A DNA stretch of 64,000 bases from Accumulibacter sp. (lineage in GTDB: Bacteria; Pseudomonadota; Gammaproteobacteria; Burkholderiales; Rhodocyclaceae). The notes below the pieces were generated by a model. The model worked only from the letters and a program-made list of their open reading frames with translations. It was not told where the DNA came from and made no database searches. The stretch is from NCBI RefSeq assembly GCF_023806635.1, contig NZ_JAMTDQ010000041.1, positions 62,001-126,000 of the forward strand, read 5' to 3'. A program made the position numbers and the translations under genes. Positions 55,186 to 64,000 of the stretch are shown in pieces (the first letter of the stretch is position 1; each line of letters begins with the position of its first letter).

Positions 55186-57776
55186 GTGACGGGAATGAAG
55201 GAAAGCACAACGCAAATTCCCTGGCCGGACTTGTTGGACGACGCGCGATCAGGCGCATTCTCGTGAAAGGCGATTGCTGCTCCCTGCGACTGATCAACAT
55301 GAATCTCGACTGTTTCGCGGAGGACGTCGAGGTCTTCTCCGTCGAGAAGGCGCCAAGTCTATTGTGTACCGATTATCTCGATGGTCTGCGGGTCGGTTAC
55401 GACGAGTTGACGGGCAACCTCCGTCTTGCCCGATTGGACGCGGTTGACCACTATTACCTGTCGTCGCAACTCAGGCTCGCCCCGTTGCACGAGAGCAATA
55501 TCGACCTGCTGGTCATGGATTCCTACAGCGACATGAAGTTTTCGCTCCATCGGAACAGGGAAAGCGGCGTGAAGTTCTGGCTCAATCGAGACTGGTTACG
55601 GGCGCCGGAGGAGTTCGACAAGTGCTACGAATGGCTCGGTTACAGCAGCTTTGCGGAAGCGGTTGAGCGCAATATCCAGATCATCGCCCATGTCAGGCAG
55701 CGCAACCCGGGAGTACCGGTGTTGGTTCTTTCACAGCCCATCGAATACTACGCGGACCTGCAGAAACGTCGCGAGTTCGGGTACCTGGGTGCTGAACTGG
55801 AACGTGCGCTGCCGGACGTTTTCTGGGGAGGCTACCTCACCAGCAACGAGCTGGTGCCGGCGGACATGGACTCCTGCGGACCAGGCGAGACGCTCCATTT
55901 CACGGGGGAGAGCTACCGCAGGATGCTCGAGTTCGCCTGCGACCGTAGCCCCCTCAAGTCCCGGCTGTACTTGGCACGACCCGTTCCGCCGCCCGCGGAG
56001 CCAGCACTCCAGGCGGCCGAAGAGGGCAAGGCTGCCTTGGCCTCCTCCCCCAACGACGAGGTGACGGCGGCGAGGAGTGGCGAACGGCAAGCGCCCGATC
56101 GTTCGGCGACACAGCCACTGACCGCACCCGGCGATCAGCAGACCGTCAATGTCCAGGACACGCGCATTGCGGAAAGCCCGGAAGCTCCGGCCTGGCAACT
56201 GATCGCCAACAAGCTGATTGCGCTGGACGGCTCTGAACGGGTGCTCCCGGAGATCGTCGAAGGCAGGATTGCCTGGTTCGCCCACGGTGCGAACACGATC
56301 GAATGCGGCCCCGGCTGCAAAGAGAACGAGGCGAACTTTGAAAAATCGTTGGCAGCCTACGTGCTCTTCGAGGGTGAGCCGCTGTCGAAGGTTCTGGGAT
56401 ATCACGCGGCCTGCATCGATCTCGCCGGTTATGCGGACTACGACGAGTTCGAGGCGAAGGTGCGGCCGCTGTCGAAAGGCAACAAGTCGCGTGAGGCGAG
56501 AAAGGCCGCTTCTCTCGGCTATTACTGCAAGCCGTTCTCATGGCGACAACACATCCCGGACATTGTCGAGATCAACCACTCGAAAGAAGAGCGCAGTGGT
56601 GGCCGGATGCGAGCCGATTACCTCAAGAGCGTCGAGGAAATGGGCGGCGCTCCGCAAGCTCCGATACCCCTCACGTGGCCCAGCTGTTCGTACCATTGGG
56701 GAATTGTCCTCGGGGTGTTTCTTCGCGTCGATGGTCATCGACAGGGTGAGGTGCCCACCGGTGAGCAGTTGCTTGGTTACATCAGTTTGCGCCGTTACGG
56801 CAATGTCGTGCTTTATTCGCAGATCCTCGGGCACGGCGATCATCTGCAGAACAGCATCATGCCGTTGCTGCATTTTGAGGCCGTCCGCTGGCTACTGCGA
56901 GCCGACAATACCTTTGCCAAAGGCCTTCGTTACCTGATGTATGGTGGCTGGGAGTCCGGCGGCGAGGACCTTCGCCTGTGGAAGAAGCGCGTCGGCTTCC
57001 TGCCGTATTTCGCAGTCGGCAGCGCGCGGGCAAGGTGTGCGGCGACGCTGCTCGACGCGGAAGGAATCAGGGTACCAGCGCTGGCGTCAGCACCGCCCCA
57101 GGGCAGTGCCGCTGCCTCGGAGGCTGTGCAAGCACAGACGGCGACGGAAGCCAGCGACAGCGACCGGTTGGCGAACGAGTTGGACGAGTCACGCGTGGAG
57201 GTACCTGACGAGGTCGTCAGCAGCGAGGAAAGGACTGAGCGCCTGACGGAGATCCGCAAACAGGCCAACCCGTCGACTTTCCCGATGGAAATTCTGTCGG
57301 CGAGCGATCGTGTTCTCAGCCTGTTTGCAGGTGGCTTCGGTGGCAGAAACGACCTGATTCATCTCGTTGACGCCGGTGTACGGTCGATTGCCTGCAACGA
57401 CCTGAAACCCGACAACGTGGTCGATCTGCAGTATCGCTACGGCGACCTGATTGCCGAGTACCACGCGGGCGATGCCTTCGCTCTGGTCGACGCGTATCGG
57501 GCGGCGGGGCGATCCTTTACCACGATCGTGGCAGACCCCTTCACCGGGTTGATGCCCCGGGTCTGGAGTGACGTCCATCGCTTCCTGGCTGTTGCCGAAC
57601 GATTCGCGGTGATTGGCGCTTCAGGTGATTGCTTCCGGGAGATTGGCACCTCGGCGGAGACGTTGAGTGATTGGTTGACGAACAGGCAACTTGGCGGTTG
57701 GCAGGCCATGCGCCTGGTGCTGCGAAATGCGGGGTTGGCTGGCGGTGTCTACTGGGTGGTCCTGCGAAACGGCTGA
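55182..57776 (+). CDS. SGNH-like / GNAT-like / methyltransferase-like fusion
   Basis: This 864-residue protein has three parts. Residues 20-250 look like an SGNH/DUF6270-type hydrolase fold, with block I ILVKGDCCSLRLI and block V GETLHFTGESYRRM. Residues 350-615 look like a GNAT/FemAB-type acyltransferase, ending GGWESGGEDLRLWKKRVGFLPY. Residues 705-864 look like a degenerate Rossmann methyltransferase (LSLFAGGFGGRND; VADPFTGLMPRVW). The last two parts recur in the next gene. Low-complexity linkers separate the domains. The GTG at 55182 overlaps the previous stop. Glycan modification is inferred from context; no domain has a verified activity. Confidence 0.75.
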   Translation: MSDGNEGKHNANSLAGLVGRRAIRRILVKGDCCSLRLINMNLDCFAEDVEVFSVEKAPSLLCTDYLDGLRVGYDELTGNLRLARLDAVDHYYLSSQLRLAPLHESNIDLLVMDSYSDMKFSLHRNRESGVKFWLNRDWLRAPEEFDKCYEWLGYSSFAEAVERNIQIIAHVRQRNPGVPVLVLSQPIEYYADLQKRREFGYLGAELERALPDVFWGGYLTSNELVPADMDSCGPGETLHFTGESYRRMLEFACDRSPLKSRLYLARPVPPPAEPALQAAEEGKAALASSPNDEVTAARSGERQAPDRSATQPLTAPGDQQTVNVQDTRIAESPEAPAWQLIANKLIALDGSERVLPEIVEGRIAWFAHGANTIECGPGCKENEANFEKSLAAYVLFEGEPLSKVLGYHAACIDLAGYADYDEFEAKVRPLSKGNKSREARKAASLGYYCKPFSWRQHIPDIVEINHSKEERSGGRMRADYLKSVEEMGGAPQAPIPLTWPSCSYHWGIVLGVFLRVDGHRQGEVPTGEQLLGYISLRRYGNVVLYSQILGHGDHLQNSIMPLLHFEAVRWLLRADNTFAKGLRYLMYGGWESGGEDLRLWKKRVGFLPYFAVGSARARCAATLLDAEGIRVPALASAPPQGSAAASEAVQAQTATEASDSDRLANELDESRVEVPDEVVSSEERTERLTEIRKQANPSTFPMEILSASDRVLSLFAGGFGGRNDLIHLVDAGVRSIACNDLKPDNVVDLQYRYGDLIAEYHAGDAFALVDAYRAAGRSFTTIVADPFTGLMPRVWSDVHRFLAVAERFAVIGASGDCFREIGTSAETLSDWLTNRQLGGWQAMRLVLRNAGLAGGVYWVVLRNG

Positions 57777-57942
57777 CGAGACTCGCTTGCCATGAACCCG
57801 GCAGTTGTCTCGCGAGCACCCCAAGCCCCGTGGCTCGGGCGCGCGATTTTCCATGATGAACGGATGCCCGCGATCCTTCTTCTTGAGAGGGCGGGCAGCC
57901 ACCCGCGATCGACCGACAGAGCAACCACGGGGAGAGAAGAAC

Positions 57943-60627
57943 GTGTCGTCTGATCTTGAGCTGCACAAGGGGTCGCGAGTCGAGAGTTACCGGCAGCTCC
58001 TGCTCGAACTTGTCGGGCAGGGATTCGCCAGCTTCACGCATGGCGACTACTTCCGCAATCAAACGATTGGCAAGAGGGCCCTCTTCCTGCGACATGACGC
58101 CGATCGCCACATCGACAGCGCATTGGCCATGGCGCGGATCGAACACGAACTCGGACTGCGAGCGACATACTTCCTGCTCCCTCCCGGCGACTATCACGAG
58201 GACGAGAATTACTATGGCAAGATCACGGCGGGCAAAGTCGTGCTGCACGACCGCATGCGCGAAGTCGCACAAGAGATTGCGAGCCTGGGGCATGAGATTG
58301 GGCTGCACAACGATTTCCTGCAGCTCAGCGTACGCACTGGTCGCGACCTGCGGGAGATCCTGGCCGAGCAGATCGAGTCATTTCGCGCCATCGGGATCGA
58401 GATACAGGGAACGGCGTCACACGGATCGACCTTTGCCGTAGCCAGCGGCTTTGTGAACTACCAGATCTTCCGCGAATGTCGGCCCGCGGCCGAAACTCAG
58501 CGTTCGATCGAGTTGCCGGATGGACGCAGCTTCGATCTGTTCAGCGTTTCGTACCGGGACCTGGGATTGCTCTACGAAGCGTATTCGATCCCTCGCGACC
58601 TGTACATATCCGATTCAGGGGGCTCTTTTTCGCTGAACGGCGAGGTTCTGCAACGTGTGGAAGCGGACCACCTGCGACAAGCCCTGGCCAAGGCCCGGAC
58701 GACGATTGCCCTGCTGCATCCGGACTGGTGGACGCCTCGCAGGCGGAAGGAAGGGCAGTGGCGTCACGCCGCCAGTACTCTCGCCAAGGCTGCCGAGGGA
58801 CTGCTGCCGTGGGCCAGGGAACGGAAGGCCCTGCGTGAGAAGCTCGTGACGCTCAAGCGAGAGAACGAGCGCCTGAGGCGTGCGGTGGACGCGGTCGGGA
58901 ACGACATGAGGATCCTGCACGCGAGGATCGCACGGCACGGGCCGCTACCCCAGACTGGCAATGAAGAGCCGGGTTCCGGGCAGCGGCCAGCGGTGGACGC
59001 GGTCTCGGGCGCCGCTGCAAACCCGGAGCCTGCATCGAATGATCCGTGCGCGGACTGTCTTCAGGATGGCATGGCCGTCCTGTCCCTCGACCTGCGCGAC
59101 GGCGAACCCGGTTGGACGGCGGCAGGCAAGCCCACGTTGCCGGCATTGGTGGAAGGGCGCATGGCGCTGTTCGCCTACGGTGCGAACACCATCGAGTGTC
59201 GCCCGGCATGCATCGAGAACGAGAGGATCTTCGAGAAATCCCTGGCTGCCTACGTACTGTTCGAGGGAGAACCGCTGTCGAAAGCGCTGGGCTACAACCC
59301 GGCGTGCATCACGCTCGACGAGTATGTGTCGTACGATGATTTCGAGGCCACAGTCAGGCCGCTGTCGAAAGGCAACAAGCTGCGGGAGGCCAGGAAAGCG
59401 GCCGCTCTGGGCTATTACTGCAAGCCCTTTTCATGGCGTCAACATGTTCCTGACGTGGCCGAGATCAATCATTCGAAGGAACAGCGAAGCGGCGGCCCGA
59501 TGCGGGCCGACTACCTGAAGAGCATCGACGAACTGGGAGGAGCGCCGCAGGCGGCGATACCCCTGACCTGGCCGAGCTGTTCCTACCATTGGGGCATCGT
59601 TTTTGGCGTGTTCCTGCACGTCGAAGGCCACCGCCAGGGTGCGGTGTGCACCAACGAGCAGCTTGTCGGCTACATCAGCCTGCGGCGCTATGGGAATGTC
59701 GTGCTGTACTCGCAGATCCTGGGCCATGGTGACCACCTCAGCAAGAACATCATGCCGCTGTTGCATTTCGAAACCGTGCGCTGGTTGTTGCAGGCTGACA
59801 ATACCTTTGCCAAGGGGCTGCGCTACCTGATGTATGGCGGGTGGGAATCCGGGGGAGAAGAGCTGCGTCAGTGGAAGAGACGGGTGGGCTTCCTGCCGTA
59901 CTTTGCGATTGCCTCGTCGCGCCCAAGCGCGGCTGCCAGCCTGCTGGATGCCGAAGGGATCCGTATGCCGGCAGCGGCCGGACCGGATCTCGCTCGCCCG
60001 GAGCGGGCTGCCGATGTCGAAGATGATCAGCCGTCCGACGCGGCGGCGACGACGTCTGCTGCACCTGACGAGAGAGACGCGAAGCTCGCTCGTCTTGACG
60101 GCGTGCGCCGGCAGGCCAACCGCTCCCTCTTTCCCACCGAGCTCCTCCAGGGCATCGACAGCGTCCTCAGCCTCTTTTCGGGAGCCTTTGCCGGAAGAAA
60201 TGATCTGATCCACGTCGTCGATGCTGGTGTGCAGTCGATATGCTGCAACGACGTGCAGGCAGATTGCCTGGACGAACTGAGACGTCTCTACGGCGATCTG
60301 ATCTCCGAGTACGCACCGGGCGACGCGTTTGCGCTGGTCAAGGAGTACCGTGCCGCTGGCCGCTCGTTTTCCGCGATGATTGCCGATCCGTTCACCGGCT
60401 TGATGCCGCGGCTATGGACGGCGATCGGGGATTTTCTGGCAGTCGCCGAGCGCTACGCGATAGTGGGCATTTGCGGCGACTGCTTGAGCGCGCTGGGGAC
60501 GTCGGAGAAGACGCTGGACAGTTGGCTGCAGGCGAAGGGACTTGGCGAGTGGCGAGTGTTGCGCCTGCAGGAAAGAAATGCGGCATTGGCTGGCGGTGTC
60601 CATTGGGCAGTCCTGCAAAGGAAATGA
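57943..60627 (+). CDS. NodB-like / coiled-coil / GNAT-like / methyltransferase-like fusion
   Basis: This 894-residue protein starts with a NodB-like domain (RHDADRH near 47; GHEIGLHNDF near 116) close to the stand-alone protein at 54319. A coiled coil follows (about 283-332), then the same GNAT-like (399-660) and methyltransferase-like (739-894) modules as the upstream protein. Long stretches are identical or near-identical, for example GYISLRRYGNVVLYSQILGH. The GTG at 57943 is chosen for GGGGAG 8 nt upstream; an ATG at 57853 is possible. It appears to be a paralog in which the SGNH part is replaced by a deacetylase part. Confidence 0.78.
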   Translation: MSSDLELHKGSRVESYRQLLLELVGQGFASFTHGDYFRNQTIGKRALFLRHDADRHIDSALAMARIEHELGLRATYFLLPPGDYHEDENYYGKITAGKVVLHDRMREVAQEIASLGHEIGLHNDFLQLSVRTGRDLREILAEQIESFRAIGIEIQGTASHGSTFAVASGFVNYQIFRECRPAAETQRSIELPDGRSFDLFSVSYRDLGLLYEAYSIPRDLYISDSGGSFSLNGEVLQRVEADHLRQALAKARTTIALLHPDWWTPRRRKEGQWRHAASTLAKAAEGLLPWARERKALREKLVTLKRENERLRRAVDAVGNDMRILHARIARHGPLPQTGNEEPGSGQRPAVDAVSGAAANPEPASNDPCADCLQDGMAVLSLDLRDGEPGWTAAGKPTLPALVEGRMALFAYGANTIECRPACIENERIFEKSLAAYVLFEGEPLSKALGYNPACITLDEYVSYDDFEATVRPLSKGNKLREARKAAALGYYCKPFSWRQHVPDVAEINHSKEQRSGGPMRADYLKSIDELGGAPQAAIPLTWPSCSYHWGIVFGVFLHVEGHRQGAVCTNEQLVGYISLRRYGNVVLYSQILGHGDHLSKNIMPLLHFETVRWLLQADNTFAKGLRYLMYGGWESGGEELRQWKRRVGFLPYFAIASSRPSAAASLLDAEGIRMPAAAGPDLARPERAADVEDDQPSDAAATTSAAPDERDAKLARLDGVRRQANRSLFPTELLQGIDSVLSLFSGAFAGRNDLIHVVDAGVQSICCNDVQADCLDELRRLYGDLISEYAPGDAFALVKEYRAAGRSFSAMIADPFTGLMPRLWTAIGDFLAVAERYAIVGICGDCLSALGTSEKTLDSWLQAKGLGEWRVLRLQERNAALAGGVHWAVLQRK

Positions 60628-60838
60628 GCGTCTTGCAGACGGCTCGGACCGATCGGAGGATGACGGTGGGCGACGCATCCGTCCCCCCTTGGCGCAGTGA
60701 GTGGAGCGTCCAGATTGACGTCGTTCGTTGTCCGGGCCGCGACAGCCGATCTTCGTCGGCAACCCCGCGACGCGCGATGAGGCTTGCCGACGGGGAAGCA
60801 CCGAGGGCGGCGCGGCGCGTCGTTTCTGGAGGTCGTCG

Positions 60839-63742
60839 ATGGCGGAAATGACCAGCAGGCCGTCCCCTGATGTCGTGGCCGACATCAAGGCCAGACTTGC
60901 TGCCAGCGACTGGCAAGGTGCTGCCGAGGTGGCCGAAGCATCGCTGGCTTCCTTTCCGAGCAACCCTTTCCTGCTTTCGGCAGCGCACAAGGCAGCCGCT
61001 CAACTCGGCGATCTCGGCAAGGCCCGTGACTACATCGATCGGGCGGTAGTCGCTGCGCCGGAAGTGGCGGCTTACCACTCGTTGAGCGGCCGGCTGCACC
61101 AGAAGGCTGGCGACCACGAGGCGGCGCTTGCCTGCTACAGGCGAACAGCCACATTGGCACCGGAAGTCGCTTCGCATCACGCCGCCGTGGGCGCCCTGCT
61201 TTACACCCAGCAGCGCTATGGCGAAGCGATTGCCAGTTACCAGGCAGCTCTGCGCCTGGATTCTTCACAGGCTGGATGGTGGAACCGCCTGGCGCGCAGT
61301 GCGACGCTCGCCGGCGATCTGCCGCTGGCAGTCGAAGCGTATGCCAGTTCCCTGGAGGTCAAGGAAGACTACGCCGTCCTGGCCGCTTCGATGGAAGTGG
61401 AGCGTCAGCTGGCCGCGGGTTCGAATCCAGCCGGAGAGGCCTCGGCAGCGTACTACAACGCGATCTTCGCGGGGTCGGCGAAGTACGCGCGACATGGCTC
61501 ACTTTCCGAGTATGTCGGGGTCTGGCGGGAAATCGTCGCCTTGCTGGTCGGCGCGAACTGCCGGCGCGTTCTCGATCTCGGTTGCGGCCCGGGTCAGTTT
61601 GCCGAGTTCCTGCGTGATCAGCACACGCCGATCGAGTATGTCGGCATCGACTTCAGCGAAACGGCGGTCGAGAATGCGCGAGCAAGGTGCCCGGAATACC
61701 GTTTCGAGGTCTGCACATTGCCCAGCGAAGCGGCCATGACGCGCCTGCCCTGCGATGCCGTCGTATGTACCGAGGTGCTCGAACACATCGAGCAAGACCG
61801 CGAGGTACTTCGGTCGGTTCCTGGAGAGGTGCTGGTCATCGCGACGGTGCCGAACTTCGACTCGTTTGGCCACGTGCGCCATTTTCTCACCGCGGATGAG
61901 GTGTCTGCGCGCTATGGCGACCTGCTGTCCGACCTGCAGGTGGTTCCGGTGGCCATTTCGGCCACCTCGACGATCTGGTTGCTCAGTGGTCGCAGGACAA
62001 GGGAGACGGCGCAGCGGACCGGCGCGGGCGAAGGGGCCGGGGTGCAGCAGGCTTCCGACGACGAGATGGCGGCGTGCGCAGTCGTCCCGTCGACCGGCAG
62101 CAGTTTTCAATCCGTAGACGCGCATGAGGCAGTACTGTGGACCGATGGAACGCGATATGTGGAGGAGTTCCTGGCAACGTTCGGCCTGCCGTTTTCGACG
62201 GCGGTGGAGTCGCTGTCAGCGAAGGCCCCGTGTGTCGTCCTGCGCCATGACGTGGACTGGTCGATCGAGAACGCGTTGGCGATGGCCACCCTCGAGTATC
62301 AGCTTGGCGTCAGAGCGACCTATTTCCTTCTCCATCCGGATGGACAGTTCTCCCCGAGCAACTACTTCGGAGAAATCGCCGACGGCCGGCTGCAGATTCG
62401 TCGAGAGCTCTTCGACCACGCCAAACGGCTGATCGACCTTGGCCACGAGATTGGCCTGCACAATGATCTGATTACGCTGAGCCTGAACATCCAGCGGCAT
62501 CCCGGGGAGTTGCTGGAACAGATCCTCGGCGCGTTCCAGCGCAACGGGATTGCGGTCAAAGGCACGGTAGCGCACGGATCGCGTCGCTGCCGAGCGGATG
62601 GATATCTGAATTACCAGATATTTCGGGAGTTTCGCGGAAAACTGTTCGAGGAATACCTCGACGCCCCCGACCACAGCCGCTTTCTCGCCGAGCACGTCAG
62701 CTGCAACGGTTACGGGTGGGACAAGTTTTCGCTGTCGATGGCCGATCATGGGCTGCTCTATGAGGCCAACTTCCTCCCGCATGGCTTGTACGTCTCGGAC
62801 AGCTCGGCGCGCTGGTTCTTCCTGCAGAACGGCGCAACCTCCTACCTGGACAAGTTCTCGCCCAAGGAGCAGTTCCTCTCCCAGTTGCAGCAGAGGGTGC
62901 TGAGTACTGACGCTGGCAGCAACATACAGAGCCTGGTCCATCCGTGCCACTGGAGCACCTTGTCGAACCACAACCCCCATGCCTTGCGGGCTGCCCGAGC
63001 ACAGCGCGATCTGGGATATGGAACCAGACTGATGGCCACTCAGGCATGTCGTCTCGAGCGCCGCGCCAACGTACTCTATGCCAAGGCCAGTCCGCGTTTC
63101 GCAGCCTACGAGAAAAGGTATGCTGCAGCGCCCCAGGTTTTCTCGATCGCGCCAACGGTGGCGTCATTCATCGGTGAAGAGGTGTCAAGGCGGGCAGCCG
63201 CGATCAGTGCCGTCCTCGAGCTGGGTTGCGGTCAGGGCGACTTCCTCGAGTTCGTGCGCGCGCTGCTGGTCCGGGGTGCGCCAGACAGGGCGGTGTCCTG
63301 CATCGGCGTCGACGGCTCGGTGGAAGCCATCCGGGCCTGTGCGGAACGTTATGCGTCCTGCCTTTGGGTTGCCGATTCGATCGAGGGCTTCATGGCTCGG
63401 CGAGGCGGTGACGATGCCGCGACAGCCTCCTTGCCGCAGTCCTACGACCTGATTCTCGACAAGACCGGCACGGTCTGCATCTCGGACTGCGCCAGTGCAC
63501 AGGCGACTCTCGCCGCAATTCATGCCGCGCTGGCGGTCGGCGGCAGCTACGTGTATGTTGCATCGAGACACTACTACGACCTCGACTTGAAAGAGCGGGT
63601 TTACCGCTCATGGAACGATGACTGGCTGGGACTGGCTGAACGGGTCTTCGGTCCGCCGACGGTCTTCGACGACAGCGGCGATGACGGCAAGGGCTATTAC
63701 AAGCGTGTCTACAGCAAGCGACCCTTTCCCGCCGAGGGCTGA
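60839..63742 (+). CDS. TPR / methyltransferase / NodB-like / methyltransferase fusion
   Basis: This 967-residue protein has TPR-like helices (10-195; AYHSLSGRLHQKAGDHEAAL), a class I SAM methyltransferase with motif I RVLDLGCGPGQF near 243, a NodB-like domain (LRHDVDWS near 466; GHEIGLHNDL near 535) and a second methyltransferase with VLELGCGQGDF near 791. The two methyltransferases have intact SAM loops, unlike the degenerate ones upstream. GGAGG lies 7 nt before the ATG at 60839. The TPR region suggests binding of a partner or a carrier. A role in terminal modification of the polysaccharide is inferred. Confidence 0.8.
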   Translation: MAEMTSRPSPDVVADIKARLAASDWQGAAEVAEASLASFPSNPFLLSAAHKAAAQLGDLGKARDYIDRAVVAAPEVAAYHSLSGRLHQKAGDHEAALACYRRTATLAPEVASHHAAVGALLYTQQRYGEAIASYQAALRLDSSQAGWWNRLARSATLAGDLPLAVEAYASSLEVKEDYAVLAASMEVERQLAAGSNPAGEASAAYYNAIFAGSAKYARHGSLSEYVGVWREIVALLVGANCRRVLDLGCGPGQFAEFLRDQHTPIEYVGIDFSETAVENARARCPEYRFEVCTLPSEAAMTRLPCDAVVCTEVLEHIEQDREVLRSVPGEVLVIATVPNFDSFGHVRHFLTADEVSARYGDLLSDLQVVPVAISATSTIWLLSGRRTRETAQRTGAGEGAGVQQASDDEMAACAVVPSTGSSFQSVDAHEAVLWTDGTRYVEEFLATFGLPFSTAVESLSAKAPCVVLRHDVDWSIENALAMATLEYQLGVRATYFLLHPDGQFSPSNYFGEIADGRLQIRRELFDHAKRLIDLGHEIGLHNDLITLSLNIQRHPGELLEQILGAFQRNGIAVKGTVAHGSRRCRADGYLNYQIFREFRGKLFEEYLDAPDHSRFLAEHVSCNGYGWDKFSLSMADHGLLYEANFLPHGLYVSDSSARWFFLQNGATSYLDKFSPKEQFLSQLQQRVLSTDAGSNIQSLVHPCHWSTLSNHNPHALRAARAQRDLGYGTRLMATQACRLERRANVLYAKASPRFAAYEKRYAAAPQVFSIAPTVASFIGEEVSRRAAAISAVLELGCGQGDFLEFVRALLVRGAPDRAVSCIGVDGSVEAIRACAERYASCLWVADSIEGFMARRGGDDAATASLPQSYDLILDKTGTVCISDCASAQATLAAIHAALAVGGSYVYVASRHYYDLDLKERVYRSWNDDWLGLAERVFGPPTVFDDSGDDGKGYYKRVYSKRPFPAEG

Positions 63743-63757
63743 CGGGCGGCGACGCTG

Positions 63758-64000
63758 ATGGCCGTAGCTGCTGCGGCCCGGGCGCCGGGTGTTCACCATT
63801 CGGGAGAAGACTCGGTGTGCGCCACCGATGAGGTCGTGATTCTGGTCAGCGAGGATGTTACCCATGATCGCCGGGTTCTTGCATGCATTGCCGCCTATTC
63901 CGCTGCGCGCCTGATTCTCGTACCAGCGGACGCCGGCGCAACGCGTTGCGCACGCTGGCGAATCGTCCTGCAAGCTGCGCTGCTCATGCTGGACAGCATT
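63758..64000 (+). CDS. Glycosyltransferase-like N-terminus (cut by window edge)
   Basis: The 81 visible codons contain VVILVSEDVTHDRRVLACIA, which resembles the first strand and helix of GT4-type glycosyltransferases that start with a V/I-S-x-D-V-x-H-D-x-R-V pattern. It starts 15 bp after the preceding stop, in the same operon. The remainder is outside the window. Confidence 0.5.
   Translation, partial: MAVAAAARAPGVHHSGEDSVCATDEVVILVSEDVTHDRRVLACIAAYSAARLILVPADAGATRCARWRIVLQAALLMLDSI

Noticed and set aside
61418..61431. GGTTCGAATCC, a tRNA T-loop-like sequence
   Set aside because: It lies inside the TPR/methyltransferase gene and no acceptor or anticodon arms can be formed around it.

Overview
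The window is about 64 kb of GC-rich proteobacterial chromosome. The gene order (rne / rluC-gph-Rieske-sppA, then maf / yceD-rpmF-plsX-fabHDG-acpP-fabF), the redundant Pit/DUF47 phosphate loci and the overall gene content suggest a betaproteobacterium of the Rhodocyclales, possibly close to Candidatus Accumulibacter. That placement is an inference from gene content, not a database match.

1-9.5 kb: phosphate and ion transport. A partial P-loop protein, then a Pit transporter with its DUF47 partner, an NhaD/ArsB-type ion permease, a universal stress protein, and a second DUF47-Pit-DUF47 operon. Next comes a ParA ATPase translationally coupled to a lysine/alanine-rich, histone-H1-like protein with a phasin-like tail, a possible granule-positioning pair. 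9.5-18.3 kb: a MalT-type LuxR regulator, a PlsC-family acyltransferase, an RbgA-like GTPase, a SAM methyltransferase, a small membrane protein, galU and nadB.

18.3-33.4 kb: conserved housekeeping genes. The fatty-acid operon (yceD, rpmF, plsX, fabH, fabD, fabG, acpP, fabF, ygfX-like) reads leftward from a strong sigma-70-type promoter. maf and an RsmI-like methylase read rightward. sppA, a Rieske protein, gph and rluC read leftward, and rne reads rightward with a leader of nearly 400 nt. A DUF3299 lipoprotein-like/secreted protein follows.

33.4-44.8 kb: an accessory lipid locus. A 2557-residue iterative-type polyketide synthase (KS-AT-DH-degenerate MT-ER-KR-ACP) overlaps a PLP alpha-oxoamine synthase. 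A convergent pair follows: a short-chain dehydrogenase and an LtaS/sulfatase-fold membrane phosphotransferase. Together they could build a sphingoid-like amino-alcohol lipid and decorate it.

44.9-64 kb: a surface-polysaccharide locus. It holds a KpsS-like protein, about 0.9 kb of non-coding or decayed DNA ending in a clear promoter with a palindrome, then a long co-directional operon. That operon carries KpsM-, KpsT-, KpsE- and KpsD/Wza-like exporter parts, a pentapeptide-repeat/coiled-coil/membrane protein, a GT4 glycosyltransferase, and four proteins built from shuffled NodB-like, SGNH-like, GNAT-like and methyltransferase domains. The last gene, cut by the window edge, looks like the start of another glycosyltransferase. 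The shuffled multidomain proteins and the PKS lipid locus are the most novel-looking parts of the window.
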